From Bacteroidaceae bacterium (GTDB lineage Bacteria; Bacteroidota; Bacteroidia; Bacteroidales; Bacteroidaceae): a stretch of 64,000 bases of DNA. Each line of letters begins with the position of its first letter. The stretch's first letter is position 1. The notes beneath the pieces were generated by a model. That model was not told the DNA's origin and did no database searches. It saw nothing but the letters and a program-made list of their open reading frames with translations. Made by a program: the position numbers and the translations under genes. Location of the stretch: positions 1 to 64,000 of the forward strand of contig JAFZGA010000004.1 of assembly GCA_017555585.1 (NCBI GenBank), given 5' to 3'. Positions 7,105 through 15,785 of this stretch are shown in pieces.

Positions 7105-9321
7105 ATGAACAAAAAGATTCTGACACTGGGATTAATGCTTTTTGCAGGCTTGGGTGCAACAGCACAGGTAAGCCTCGTTAACCCCGTTCCACAAGAGGTA
7201 AAAACTGCAGATGCCATTTTTGAAGCACCTGCACAGTGGAGTATAAGTGCCGACAAGAAGAACTTGAACGGACACATATATGACGCGCTTGCAACAGCCG
7301 CACCTGAGATTGTAAAGAAGGCTGATTTCAAAGTGACCATCGGAGTACGTGGTGACAAGCAGGTGAGCAAATACAAGAAGCTCATTCCTGCAAAGACAGA
7401 GGGCTACTACCTTAAAGTTACAGACAAGGAGATTGTAATTGCCGGAAACGACGAAAGCGGTCTTTTCTACGGCGTGCAGACACTGCTCGGTATGATGAAG
7501 GAGGGTAAGCTCGAGGCTTGTACAATCACCGACTGGCCCGACGTACCTTTCCGCGGTACTGTAGAAGGATTCTACGGCACACCATGGAGCCACGAGGCAC
7601 GTAAGAGCCAGCTCGAGTTCTATGGCCGTAACAAGATGAACGTATATATCTACGGTCCAAAGGACGATCCCTGGCACCGTGACAAATGGCGTGAACCATA
7701 CCCTGAGGTTGAAGCTAACCGCATTGCTGAACTTGTGGAGGTTGCCAAGAAGAACAGTGTGAACTTCTATTGGGCAATACACCCGGGCGTTGACATCAAG
7801 TGGAACGATGAGGACCGCGACTTCCTCATGGCAAAACTTGAGGTAATGTACCAGCTTGGTGTACGTTCATTCGCGGTATTTTTCGATGACATCTGGGGCG
7901 AGGGTGCGAAAGCAGACAAGCAGGCAGCACTCCTGAACTACATCGACGACAACTTTGTACAGGTAAAGAAAGACGTTGCTCCACTTATCCTCTGTCCTAC
8001 AGAATACAACAAGGGATGGGCTAATGAGCAGGGTGGTTACCTACGCACACTCGGCAGCAACCTGAACAAAGGCATCGAGGTTATGTGGACAGGAAATTCA
8101 GTTGTAGCATGCATTGACAAGCCAACAATGGAGTGGATTAACGAGCGTATCGAGCGCAAGGGATATATCTGGCTGAACTTCCCTGTAAACGACTTTGTAC
8201 GTGACCACATCCTTATGGGCCCTGCATACGGCAACGGTCTTGACATCGCTTGCGATGTTTCAGGTTTTGTAAGCAACCCGATGGAGTATGCCGAGACATC
8301 AAAAATTTCGCTCTACGGTATCGCAGACTATTGCTGGAACATGGAGGCTTATGACTACCAAAGCAACTGGGAAAAGAGTTTGAAGGATATTCTCCCAAGC
8401 AACCACGAGGCACTACGTACATTCGCATTGTACAACAAGGATCTTGGACCTAACGGTCACGGTTTCCGTCGCGAGGAAGGTGAAGAGCTGAAAGACCTTG
8501 TAGAGGCAGCCCTCGGTGGAGACTACTACGCAGTAGGAATGATCAACACAGCGTGCTATGAACTTGGTTTGGCATGCGATATCCTGCTCAACGACAACAG
8601 CAACCCACAACTGTTGCACGAGTTGCGTCCTTGGCTTATACAGGGTAAGAACCTCGCCGCATACGGTGGTGCAGTATGCTTGATGAGAATGATGTCAGAC
8701 GGAAGCCAGTCAACAAGCAATCTCGTGACATTCGAGAATCTTTATCAGCAGGCACGTTCATTGCAAAAACAGATGTTCGACCTTGAGAACAACAAAGCAA
8801 TGCGCCACCCATACCAGATAGGAACAAAATTGGGTACAAAAGTAATGTTGCCTGCATTGAACAAACTGTTTACAATGGCTACCGAGAAGTATAACGAAAA
8901 GAAAGGTACAGACCTTAATACAACTGCAGAGTACAACCCATACAAATTGACATCGTCTGTAAAACAGCTTGCATTGCTTCCTATCAAGCTCAACGGCGAC
9001 AGAGTGGAGATTGCATCGGCACTCGAAGTAATCAACTGGCAGGCAGACGGCGAGCTCATGATTGAGAGCGAGACACCTATCACATTCCAGGGCATGGACT
9101 TCAACTTTGGTGTCAACGGTGTTGCAAAGCACTTCCGTCTTGAGTTGTTCGTGAATGGCGCTTGGAAAGAGGTAAGCCTGCTACACTACCGCGAAGATGA
9201 CCCTGTTATCCACACCGGTAACGAACTTGGTGGCATGACAGCGACAAAGCTACGCATCACCAACAAGAGTGGCGAAGAACAGAAAGTATATTTCAAGAGC
9301 TTCAGTTTCATAAGAAGATAA
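7105..9321 (+). CDS. GH84 beta-N-acetylglucosaminidase (O-GlcNAcase/hyaluronidase family)
   Basis: Secreted glycoside hydrolase of 738 residues with a signal peptide (cleavage near residue 21, ATAQ). An N-terminal GH20b-like domain occupies about residues 25-145. The GH84 barrel follows, with VEGFYGTPWSHEAR near 152 and the adjacent catalytic aspartates D261-D262 in FFDDIWG. GH84 uses substrate-assisted catalysis with this Asp pair. A helical domain and a C-terminal sandwich-like region complete it, as in the Bacteroides thetaiotaomicron enzyme. It removes terminal beta-GlcNAc, for example from mucin or glycoproteins. It starts 13 nt after the porin gene and ends at a strong terminator. Confidence 0.9.
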   Translation: MNKKILTLGLMLFAGLGATAQVSLVNPVPQEVKTADAIFEAPAQWSISADKKNLNGHIYDALATAAPEIVKKADFKVTIGVRGDKQVSKYKKLIPAKTEGYYLKVTDKEIVIAGNDESGLFYGVQTLLGMMKEGKLEACTITDWPDVPFRGTVEGFYGTPWSHEARKSQLEFYGRNKMNVYIYGPKDDPWHRDKWREPYPEVEANRIAELVEVAKKNSVNFYWAIHPGVDIKWNDEDRDFLMAKLEVMYQLGVRSFAVFFDDIWGEGAKADKQAALLNYIDDNFVQVKKDVAPLILCPTEYNKGWANEQGGYLRTLGSNLNKGIEVMWTGNSVVACIDKPTMEWINERIERKGYIWLNFPVNDFVRDHILMGPAYGNGLDIACDVSGFVSNPMEYAETSKISLYGIADYCWNMEAYDYQSNWEKSLKDILPSNHEALRTFALYNKDLGPNGHGFRREEGEELKDLVEAALGGDYYAVGMINTACYELGLACDILLNDNSNPQLLHELRPWLIQGKNLAAYGGAVCLMRMMSDGSQSTSNLVTFENLYQQARSLQKQMFDLENNKAMRHPYQIGTKLGTKVMLPALNKLFTMATEKYNEKKGTDLNTTAEYNPYKLTSSVKQLALLPIKLNGDRVEIASALEVINWQADGELMIESETPITFQGMDFNFGVNGVAKHFRLELFVNGAWKEVSLLHYREDDPVIHTGNELGGMTATKLRITNKSGEEQKVYFKSFSFIRR

Positions 9322-9333
9322 AGAATACTATCC

Positions 9334-9372
9334 CACACAAAAAAACCGAGTGAATCACTCGGTTTTTTTGTG
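9334..9372. terminator. Bidirectional terminator between GH84 gene and transporter
   Basis: AACCGAGTGA pairs with TCACTCGGTT, flanked by A7 and T7 runs, so it can end transcripts from both sides. The last codons and the stop (9355-9357) of the minus-strand transporter lie inside the right arm. Confidence 0.87.
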
Positions 9373-10323
9373 GTTATACCTGTACAGTTGCCACGTATTT
9401 ACAAGATTATGCCATAGCGAATAGAAGCCGCCGGCGATGGCTGTAACGGGAGTCAGGAACGTATATGCGAACCATATTGCAAAAACCGTATTCTTTTGCC
9501 CAAGCGACTGACCTCCGGTAATTACCTCACCATTACGTGCGCCTACAAAACGACCGAAGGCAAACTGCACAAGACAGCACACCAATGACACAACGGCAAT
9601 ACCTGCCATAACGCCAACAGAGAGATTGCTGTGAGCAATGGCACGCGATGTCATTGCAATGGCAAGCGACAGAGCCACAAGCCACAGATAGAACGGCAGG
9701 TTGCGTCCTTTTGTAACAAGCAACTTATGCACTCTCGGCAGGAATTTACGTAACAGTTCGGCGCATAGCAAAGGACAGAGCAACAACGGAAAGACCTTTG
9801 CCATGATAAGTATGAACGACGATGCGAGCGACATTCCCTCTACCGGATGCGAGAATGTGAGAAACAGTGGAGCTATAAGTGCCACTGCTGTATTTATCTG
9901 CATTGTATATGAGATAAGCGATGCAGAGTTGCCGCCCAGTTTGGCTGTGATAACAGCAGCTGCGGTAGCCGTGGGGCACATAAGGCACATCATTGCCGAC
10001 TCAAGCAGTACCTTTGTAACAATACCCATTTCCTGGAACAGGGCTATTGACGACGAAAGTACAATAAATGATATTATCTGGAACAGCAACAGCCACAGAT
10101 GCCATTTAGCCGGTTTGAGTTCCCTTATACTCACCTTGCAGAAGGTGACAAAAAGCATTGAAAATATAAGCCCCGGCTGAACGACGGATATAATATCGGC
10201 TGCAACGGCGTGTGTGCTGTCAAACAGCGGAATATTGACATACAGAAGATACATTATCACTCCGCCACCCATTGCAATGGGCAGTGACCAATCACGCAAA
10301 AACTGATGTAACCTTACGTTCAT
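9355..10323 (-). CDS. BASS/SBF-like (bile acid:sodium symporter family) transporter
   Basis: Integral membrane protein of 322 residues with about nine or ten hydrophobic helices. The frame runs back to 10530, but that extension overlaps aroQ and is not hydrophobic, so the ATG at 10323 (22 nt after the aroQ stop) is taken. Two segments fit the SBF fold: CPTATAAAVITAKLGGNSAS in the first half, where BASS proteins have the first crossing helix, and LGQKNTVFAIWFAYTFL near the C-terminus, which matches the family's G-x-x-N-x-x-L-A motif. Substrate is unknown; relatives carry bile acids, pantoate or 2-keto acids. It follows aroQ closely and ends at a bidirectional terminator. Confidence 0.65.
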   Translation of the reverse strand: MNVRLHQFLRDWSLPIAMGGGVIMYLLYVNIPLFDSTHAVAADIISVVQPGLIFSMLFVTFCKVSIRELKPAKWHLWLLLFQIISFIVLSSSIALFQEMGIVTKVLLESAMMCLMCPTATAAAVITAKLGGNSASLISYTMQINTAVALIAPLFLTFSHPVEGMSLASSFILIMAKVFPLLLCPLLCAELLRKFLPRVHKLLVTKGRNLPFYLWLVALSLAIAMTSRAIAHSNLSVGVMAGIAVVSLVCCLVQFAFGRFVGARNGEVITGGQSLGQKNTVFAIWFAYTFLTPVTAIAGGFYSLWHNLVNTWQLYRYNHKKTE

Positions 10324-10345
10324 TTTGAGAAAATCAAACAGTTCC

Positions 10346-10774
10346 TTACAGTTCTGCCAAATACTCCAAACCCTCTTTGTAACCGTCGAATCCCTTTCCA
10401 CAGATAGTCTTTTGGGCATAGAGCGACACAAAGGAGAACTTGCGGAAATCCTCGCGTGTGGAAATATCGGTAAGATGCACCTCTGCCGTTGGCAGAGCCA
10501 CCGCCTTGAGAGCATCGAGAATAGCCACACTCGTGTGGGTGTATGCCGCAGGATTAATCAATATACCATCGAACACGCCGTATGCAGCCTGTATCTTATC
10601 TACAATCACACCCTCGTGGTTCGACTGGAACAACTCCACATCAAGCCCGAGAGCCTCGGCAGAAGAGCGTATAAAAGCCTGCAATGCCTCAAAATTCTGC
10701 GCGCCGTAGAGCGCAGGCTCACGCAATCCCAAAAGATTCAGGTTAGGACCATTTATAACTAATATTTTTTTCAT
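10346..10774 (-). CDS. aroQ: Type II 3-dehydroquinate dehydratase
   Basis: Shikimate pathway step 3, 3-dehydroquinate to 3-dehydroshikimate, by a cytoplasmic dodecameric enzyme. It has 142 residues, normal for type II. Visible signatures are INGPNLNLLG at residues 7-16, the catalytic Tyr23, the segment INPAAYTHTS with its active-site His, and EVHLTDIS. It begins 3 nt after the secreted TonB-domain gene and lies downstream of the other aromatic genes, so it may be transcribed with them. Confidence 0.93.
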   Translation of the reverse strand: MKKILVINGPNLNLLGLREPALYGAQNFEALQAFIRSSAEALGLDVELFQSNHEGVIVDKIQAAYGVFDGILINPAAYTHTSVAILDALKAVALPTAEVHLTDISTREDFRKFSFVSLYAQKTICGKGFDGYKEGLEYLAEL

Positions 10775-10777
10775 AAA

Positions 10778-11206
10778 TTACTTTAAGCTAAACACTATAG
10801 GCATTGTAAAATATACGCGTACAGGTTTTCCTTTATGCTTGCCCGGTTTCCATTTGGGCATAGATTCTATAACACGAATAGCCTCCATATCAAGATAGAA
10901 ATCACCTGAGCTTCTAATCACCTGAGGGCTTATAACAGTTCCATTACTATCTATAATAAAACGTACTATTACACGACCTTGCGAGTTTTTTTCACGAGAT
11001 ACCTGTGGATATTTAAGACTCCTATTTATATAACTCTGCAATGAGGTCATTCCGCCAGGGAATTTCGGCTTTTTATCAACCTTTTGAAAATCAAAAACCT
11101 CATCTGTTGTTACACAGTCAGTAGCATTATTCTTTTCTGTAGCAATTTGCGCCTGTACATTTAACGCAAAAAGCAAAAAACTGAACAAAAAAATAACCTT
11201 TTTCAT
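10778..11206 (-). CDS. Secreted stand-alone TonB C-terminal domain protein
   Basis: A 142-residue protein. ATG 11206 gives a signal peptide (MKKVIFLF start, cleavage after VQAQ near residue 20); the frame upstream of it is spacer. After a 35-residue linker, residues 57-142 form a TonB C-terminal domain: FPGGMTSLQSYINRSLKYP, then GRVIVRFIIDSNG, and WKPGKHKGKPVRVYFTMPI. True TonB needs an uncleaved membrane anchor and a Pro-rich spacer, and this protein has neither, so it is probably periplasmic and not a classical energy transducer. It sits between pheA and aroQ, 3 nt from the latter. Confidence 0.75.
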   Translation of the reverse strand: MKKVIFLFSFLLFALNVQAQIATEKNNATDCVTTDEVFDFQKVDKKPKFPGGMTSLQSYINRSLKYPQVSREKNSQGRVIVRFIIDSNGTVISPQVIRSSGDFYLDMEAIRVIESMPKWKPGKHKGKPVRVYFTMPIVFSLK

Positions 11207-11284
11207 ATACAAAATCAAGCAAAACGCAGTTATCGCCAATATTCCAATACGAAATTGTTAGCATAAAACGGTGAGGATAAGGCG

Positions 11285-11343
11285 TATGGCTGTTGGAGAA
11301 CCGGAGTTTACTTGAAGTAAATGAGGATTATACAACAGCCATA
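11285..11343. repeat. Nested inverted repeats in the pheA to TonB-domain spacer
   Basis: TATGGCTGTTG (11285-11295) and CAACAGCCATA (11333-11343) are perfect 11-nt inverted repeats. Inside them TTTACTT and AAGTAAA form a second stem around a single G. No long T-run follows on the minus strand, so this is not a canonical terminator. It looks like a dispersed palindromic element or an RNA hairpin; copies elsewhere in the genome would decide. Confidence 0.6.
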
Positions 11344-11376
11344 ACAACACAGCTATCGCGCTTTTAAACAATTCCA

Positions 11377-12519
11377 CTATATTATTTCGGCATAAGTACC
11401 AAAATACCTAAACTGCTCCCCACACTCATGAAGCTCGCACATTAGAGAGAGGAACTCTTCGCTATATACGGAAGCCTCAATATCGAAATAGAAACGGTAT
11501 TCAAATTCGCGCTCTGGAATCTGACGGCTCTCGAGCTTCACAAGGTTGACACCGGTAGCATTGAAGCGCGACATGATACGGAAGAGTGTACCGGGGCGGT
11601 TAGGGATATTTATCATTATACTTGTACGGTCGGCACCCGAATAGATTTTAGGCTCTTTAGCAATGCAGATGAAGCGTGTGTAGTTGTTGTCGCGGTTCTG
11701 GATTGCAGATTTTAGAACTTGAAGCTGATATAGTTCGGCACAGAGGCGCGAAGAGAGCGATGCCTTTGTAGGGTCTCCGCTCTGAGCAACCATGCGCGCA
11801 GCCTCAGCTGTGTTCTCGCATGCGATTACACGCACATTCTTCAATGAAGAGAGGAATTCAGAGCATTGATTGATAGCCTGCTGGTGTGAGTATATCTCGC
11901 GAATATCCTCGAGCTTTGTTCCGGGAAGCGCAAGTATTGCATGATCGACTTTAAGACGTACTGAACGTACAATGCTTACATTATATTCTGAAAGCAAATC
12001 GTAGATAGCGTTTACCGAACCTGCAAGAGAGTTCTCTATGGGAAGAACACCGAACTCACACAGTCCGCTGTTGACAGCCTTGAAGACACCTTCGAAGTTA
12101 CTCATATACATTATTTCCGGCAAATCGAAGAGACGCTCCGAAGCAAGGTGCGCATACGAGCCTTCACAACCGGCACAACCCACAGAAGCGCGTTTGGGGA
12201 ATGGCTGAGGTGGAACAGATGCTATTTCCTTGAAGTAGTTGAAGAAGTCGCTACCCTCGGAAAGCATACGTGTCTCATACGATTCGCTAAGGTCGAAGAT
12301 TGTACGGTACAAGGTACGTCCGTAACCCTCGAATTCAGGACCGAGACGCTTTGACACATTCTGCAACACTGCACGTGCGCGCGAGGGGTGATATACAGGC
12401 AGATTATTCTCTTTCTTATATTTACCTATGCCGGAAACCACCTGCATACGGCGTGCGAAAAGGTCACACATCTGAGAATCTATCTCATCTATTTCCTTAC
12501 GTAATTTCTCTAAATCCAT
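11377..12519 (-). CDS. pheA: Bifunctional chorismate mutase / prephenate dehydratase (P-protein)
   Basis: Makes phenylpyruvate from chorismate in two steps, for phenylalanine. The 380 residues contain, in order, an AroQ-type chorismate mutase (about 1-90, with LRKEIDEIDSQMCDLFARR), a prephenate dehydratase domain (about 105-285, with the TRF motif in NNYTRFICIA), and an ACT regulatory domain (about 295-375, with NRPGTLFRIMSRF and the ESRQ motif) where phenylalanine would bind. Feedback inhibition is thus expected. It is the last of the aroF-tyrA-aroB-aroA-pheA run, 109 nt after aroA. Confidence 0.93.
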   Translation of the reverse strand: MDLEKLRKEIDEIDSQMCDLFARRMQVVSGIGKYKKENNLPVYHPSRARAVLQNVSKRLGPEFEGYGRTLYRTIFDLSESYETRMLSEGSDFFNYFKEIASVPPQPFPKRASVGCAGCEGSYAHLASERLFDLPEIMYMSNFEGVFKAVNSGLCEFGVLPIENSLAGSVNAIYDLLSEYNVSIVRSVRLKVDHAILALPGTKLEDIREIYSHQQAINQCSEFLSSLKNVRVIACENTAEAARMVAQSGDPTKASLSSRLCAELYQLQVLKSAIQNRDNNYTRFICIAKEPKIYSGADRTSIMINIPNRPGTLFRIMSRFNATGVNLVKLESRQIPEREFEYRFYFDIEASVYSEEFLSLMCELHECGEQFRYFGTYAEII

Positions 12520-12586
12520 AATTATGTTGTTTTTATCGTTTACTTTTTGCGTTTTTCGAGATTCCTCGTCGCTACGTTGCGGTATT

Positions 12587-12615
12587 TGTCATATCGACCG
12601 GACGGGAGATATCTC
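12587..12615. repeat. Candidate dispersed intergenic repeat, copy 1
   Basis: Starts TGTCATATCGACCG and continues with a G-rich GGGAGATATCTC in the aroA-pheA spacer. A similar stretch, TGTCATTTCGACCG then GGGAGAAATC, occurs at 35900-35927. The 5' side also carries GAGATTCCTCGTCG, a rough inverse of the GAGATATCTCCCGTC read on the other strand, so the whole spacer may be an imperfect palindrome. Confidence 0.5.
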
Positions 12616-12628
12616 TAATCGCGTGGCA

Positions 12629-13885
12629 TTACTCCACTGTTCCGCCAAGCATTGCAAAATCGTCAAAGAATGTAGGATACGATTTTGCGACACAAGACCC
12701 GTTGTCTATTGTTGTTATACCCTTTGCCAAACATGACATGATTGCTGCCGACATTGCTATGCGATGATCGCCAAAGCTGTTGACTACGCCGTTTGCAACC
12801 GGTTCACCACCAAAAACAGTGAACGTATCCTCACCCACCCGCGATGCTATGCCGAACGAAGCGAGCACCTGTCGCATAGCTTCAAGACGGTCGCTCTCCT
12901 TGAAACGCAAGCGACCAACACCTGTAAACACCGTTGTTCCCTGTGCCACAGCAGCGGCAACGCTGAGAATTGGTAATAGGTCAGGGGTATCGGTGCAATC
13001 GAGTTCGGCACCGAACAGTTGGGACGGCATAGCCACAACACCTTTGTCGCTGACATCTATAAACGCACCCATCAGGCGCAAGTGATCGATGACCTTGCTG
13101 TCGCCCTGGAGCGATGATATATTCATACCGTCAACAATTATAGGATTCTTGCCTGTCACTCCTGCTACAATCCAGAAAGCAGCAGACGACCAGTCACCCT
13201 CTACGGCAATAGCCGAAGGCATGGAGTATTGCTGACGGCCTTTTATTCTGAAGAGATTGCCATGCTGTTCTATCTTTATTCCTGCGATGTTCAGGGCATC
13301 AAGTGTCATAGCTATATATGATGCACTTGTCATTACACCTGTAATCTCAATCTCGCTATCCTCATCAGCCAAAGGAAGAGCAAAGAGCAATCCTGTGAGG
13401 TACTGAGAGGATATATTGCCCGGAAGGACAAATTTACCGCCCTGTAATGTTCCGTTACATGTTACGGGCAGTTCATCAGCCGAATGTTTTTCGAATGAGA
13501 TTCCATGCTCGGCAAGCACACTGCAGAGGTCGCCCATAGGACGTTGGGGCAACTTGCCTGCACCGACAAATGTAGCATCGGCACCCAGCACTGCCGCCAC
13601 CGACATAAGAAAACGCAATGTCGAGCCACTCTCACCACAGTCGAGTGTCGCACCTTTTACAGGATTTACAGGATTTACTGCAAATACTCCGTTAGAATAT
13701 GTTATTGAAGCACCCAATGCATTGAGGCAACGCATTGTAGCCATTATATCGTCGTTAACGCTACTGCATGTAATAGAACAAGGCTTTGTACCAAGGGCTG
13801 CACATATAAGCAGACGATGCGCCTGTGACTTTGACGGCGGAGGCGTTACCTTACCCTGCAATATCCCATAGATTCTCTTTTCCAT
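12629..13885 (-). CDS. aroA: 3-phosphoshikimate 1-carboxyvinyltransferase (EPSP synthase)
   Basis: Joins PEP to shikimate 3-phosphate, the sixth shikimate step. It has 418 residues in the usual two-domain EPT fold. Landmarks are PPPSKSQAHR at residues 15-24 (the conserved Lys of the N-terminal motif), CGESGSTLRFL near 83-93, KLPQRPMGDL at 111-120, the catalytic Asp in DTPDLLPIL, and RFKESDRL with the Lys-Glu pair. No regulatory domain. It starts 4 nt after the aroB stop, so aroB and aroA are probably translated from one message. Confidence 0.93.
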   Translation of the reverse strand: MEKRIYGILQGKVTPPPSKSQAHRLLICAALGTKPCSITCSSVNDDIMATMRCLNALGASITYSNGVFAVNPVNPVKGATLDCGESGSTLRFLMSVAAVLGADATFVGAGKLPQRPMGDLCSVLAEHGISFEKHSADELPVTCNGTLQGGKFVLPGNISSQYLTGLLFALPLADEDSEIEITGVMTSASYIAMTLDALNIAGIKIEQHGNLFRIKGRQQYSMPSAIAVEGDWSSAAFWIVAGVTGKNPIIVDGMNISSLQGDSKVIDHLRLMGAFIDVSDKGVVAMPSQLFGAELDCTDTPDLLPILSVAAAVAQGTTVFTGVGRLRFKESDRLEAMRQVLASFGIASRVGEDTFTVFGGEPVANGVVNSFGDHRIAMSAAIMSCLAKGITTIDNGSCVAKSYPTFFDDFAMLGGTVE

Positions 13886-13889
13886 AGTA

Positions 13890-14939
13890 TCAGGCCATTA
13901 CCTTTGTAAGCAACTCCTTGAGTTCATCAAGTTCCAATGCAACAAGAGTGCAGTCACCCACAGCACGTGGCAGAACAACCGAAATTGTTCCTCCGCGACG
14001 TTTCTTGTCGGAGAGTAGCGATTCAAATATCTCATTTGAACTATATGTACACGAGATGTCGAATCCATATTCCACGAGCAACGACGAGAGTTCATCTGCA
14101 ACATCACACATACCCATCAGGGCAGCCATGCGCGAAGCTATAACCATACCCTTGGCAACAGCCTCGCCATGAGAAACAGCGAAATCGCTCAATTTCTCTA
14201 TTGCGTGACCGAAAGTATGGCCGAAATTGAGCAGACCACGTATGCCGTTGTCGAACTCATCCTGCTGGACAACGTCACGCTTTATCTCAACACATCTTGC
14301 CACAACCTCATCACGGTCGAACGGCAGAGCATGCAACTTCTCGTATAGAGCAGAATCAAGTATCATTCCGTACTTTATGACCTCGGCACAGCCATCACGA
14401 TAGATTTCGGACGGGAGAGTGTCCATAAGTGCCGTATCACAGCACACAAGCACAGGCTGATAGAAACTGCCGACAAGGTTCTTGCCTGCCGGAATATCAA
14501 TGGCTGTCTTACCGCCCACCGAGCTGTCAACAGCCGCCAGGAGCGTTGTAGGCACCTGTACATATTTTATTCCGCGCAGATAGAGCGATGCCGACAGACC
14601 ACCAAGGTCACCGACAACACCGCCACCGAATGCTATTACAGCATCGCTGCGTGTTATCTGCTCCTGCGCAAGAAAGTTCAGAAAGGCAAGCAGGTTTGTA
14701 GCACACTTTGATGCCTCACCTGCTGGTATCACATATTTGCATACGTTATACCCGGCATTTATCAGATACTCAACGACGGCATTGCCATAGAGAGCATCGA
14801 CGTTACTGTCAGTAAGCACCGCAAGACGGCACTCGCCGAGCAACGGGCGAATGAATTCACCGAGTTTGGCAAGCAGGCCTCGCCCGATGTGTATATCATA
14901 ACAGCGCGATGCGCTGACATTTATAGTCTTGTATTGCAT
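13890..14939 (-). CDS. aroB: 3-dehydroquinate synthase
   Basis: Second shikimate step: converts DAHP to 3-dehydroquinate with NAD and a divalent metal. The 349 residues carry GGGVVGDLGG (NAD-binding), KYVQVPTTLLAAVDSSVGGK (substrate/NAD) and the metal site with NFGHTFGHAIE. Length is standard for bacterial AroB. It lies 9 nt after tyrA and 4 nt before aroA in the aromatic operon. Confidence 0.95.
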   Translation of the reverse strand: MQYKTINVSASRCYDIHIGRGLLAKLGEFIRPLLGECRLAVLTDSNVDALYGNAVVEYLINAGYNVCKYVIPAGEASKCATNLLAFLNFLAQEQITRSDAVIAFGGGVVGDLGGLSASLYLRGIKYVQVPTTLLAAVDSSVGGKTAIDIPAGKNLVGSFYQPVLVCCDTALMDTLPSEIYRDGCAEVIKYGMILDSALYEKLHALPFDRDEVVARCVEIKRDVVQQDEFDNGIRGLLNFGHTFGHAIEKLSDFAVSHGEAVAKGMVIASRMAALMGMCDVADELSSLLVEYGFDISCTYSSNEIFESLLSDKKRRGGTISVVLPRAVGDCTLVALELDELKELLTKVMA

Positions 14940-14948
14940 AATAATCTG

Positions 14949-15776
14949 TTATTCCGTTTCCTCTTTGGCTATTCGGCCGTCGCGCAACAGACGTTGCAGA
15001 GTCTCGGCATCGTCAGCCACGATGGCATCGCGATACTCGCCAAGAGAAGTTATGAGCAGGTCGAGCTCCGAAAGAAGATGTTCTTTGTTCGCAAGGAAGA
15101 GTTCTGTCCACATAGCCTCGTTCAGACGCGACACTCTTGTAAAATCGCGGAAACTGCCTGCGCTGTATCCTTTATGCTGTTTTGCAGTAGGGCTTTTGAT
15201 GAAAGCATTTGAAACCACATGGCACATCTGCGATGTATAGGCAATCATCTTGTCGTGGTGACTGGCTGTAGTAACAACAAATTTCTTTAACCCCAATGGC
15301 GAAAGGAGTTGCTTTACGCGGTCGAGCAGAACTATGTCATCGTGTACAGGTGGCACAAGAATAAACGAAGCTCCGTTGAACAGTGTTGCCTTTGAATATT
15401 TATAACCCGAAAATTGCAGACCGGCCATCGGATGACCGCCAATGAAGGTAAAGCCATACTTTTTTGCAAGGGCAAAACCAAGAGAGCATATCATCTCCTT
15501 TGTTCCGCAAAAGTCGATAACGACGGTATCGGGAGATATATGTCCTGCATTCTGTTCAAGATAGCCAGCTGAGGCATTTGGTGTTGCTGTCAACAACAGA
15601 AGGTCGCATGCAGCAATATTGGCAGTAGAAAGTTCTTCATCCACCACACCCTCCAAGTGAGCAAAGCCGGTAACACTTGCATTCAAGTCATAGGCATATA
15701 TGGCATGCCCGGCAGCCTTGAATGCCTTAGCTGCCGAGCCTCCAATAAGTCCTAAACCTACTACACCTATTACCAT
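14949..15776 (-). CDS. tyrA: Prephenate dehydrogenase
   Basis: Oxidative decarboxylation of prephenate toward tyrosine. It has 275 residues: an N-terminal Rossmann domain (GVVGLGLIGGS at residues 4-14) and a helical dimerisation domain. The family motif GGHPMAG is near residue 118, and SHHDKMIAYTSQMCHVVSNA carries the conserved helix of the second domain. There is no fused chorismate mutase or ACT domain, so feedback control is not evident. It lies 9 nt after aroF and 9 nt before aroB. Confidence 0.9.
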   Translation of the reverse strand: MVIGVVGLGLIGGSAAKAFKAAGHAIYAYDLNASVTGFAHLEGVVDEELSTANIAACDLLLLTATPNASAGYLEQNAGHISPDTVVIDFCGTKEMICSLGFALAKKYGFTFIGGHPMAGLQFSGYKYSKATLFNGASFILVPPVHDDIVLLDRVKQLLSPLGLKKFVVTTASHHDKMIAYTSQMCHVVSNAFIKSPTAKQHKGYSAGSFRDFTRVSRLNEAMWTELFLANKEHLLSELDLLITSLGEYRDAIVADDAETLQRLLRDGRIAKEETE

Positions 15777-15785
15777 AGCCGTTTA

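Noticed and set aside
10324..10530. N-terminal extension of the BASS-like transporter
   Set aside because: It lies inside aroQ and lacks hydrophobic helices; ATG 10323 is the better start.
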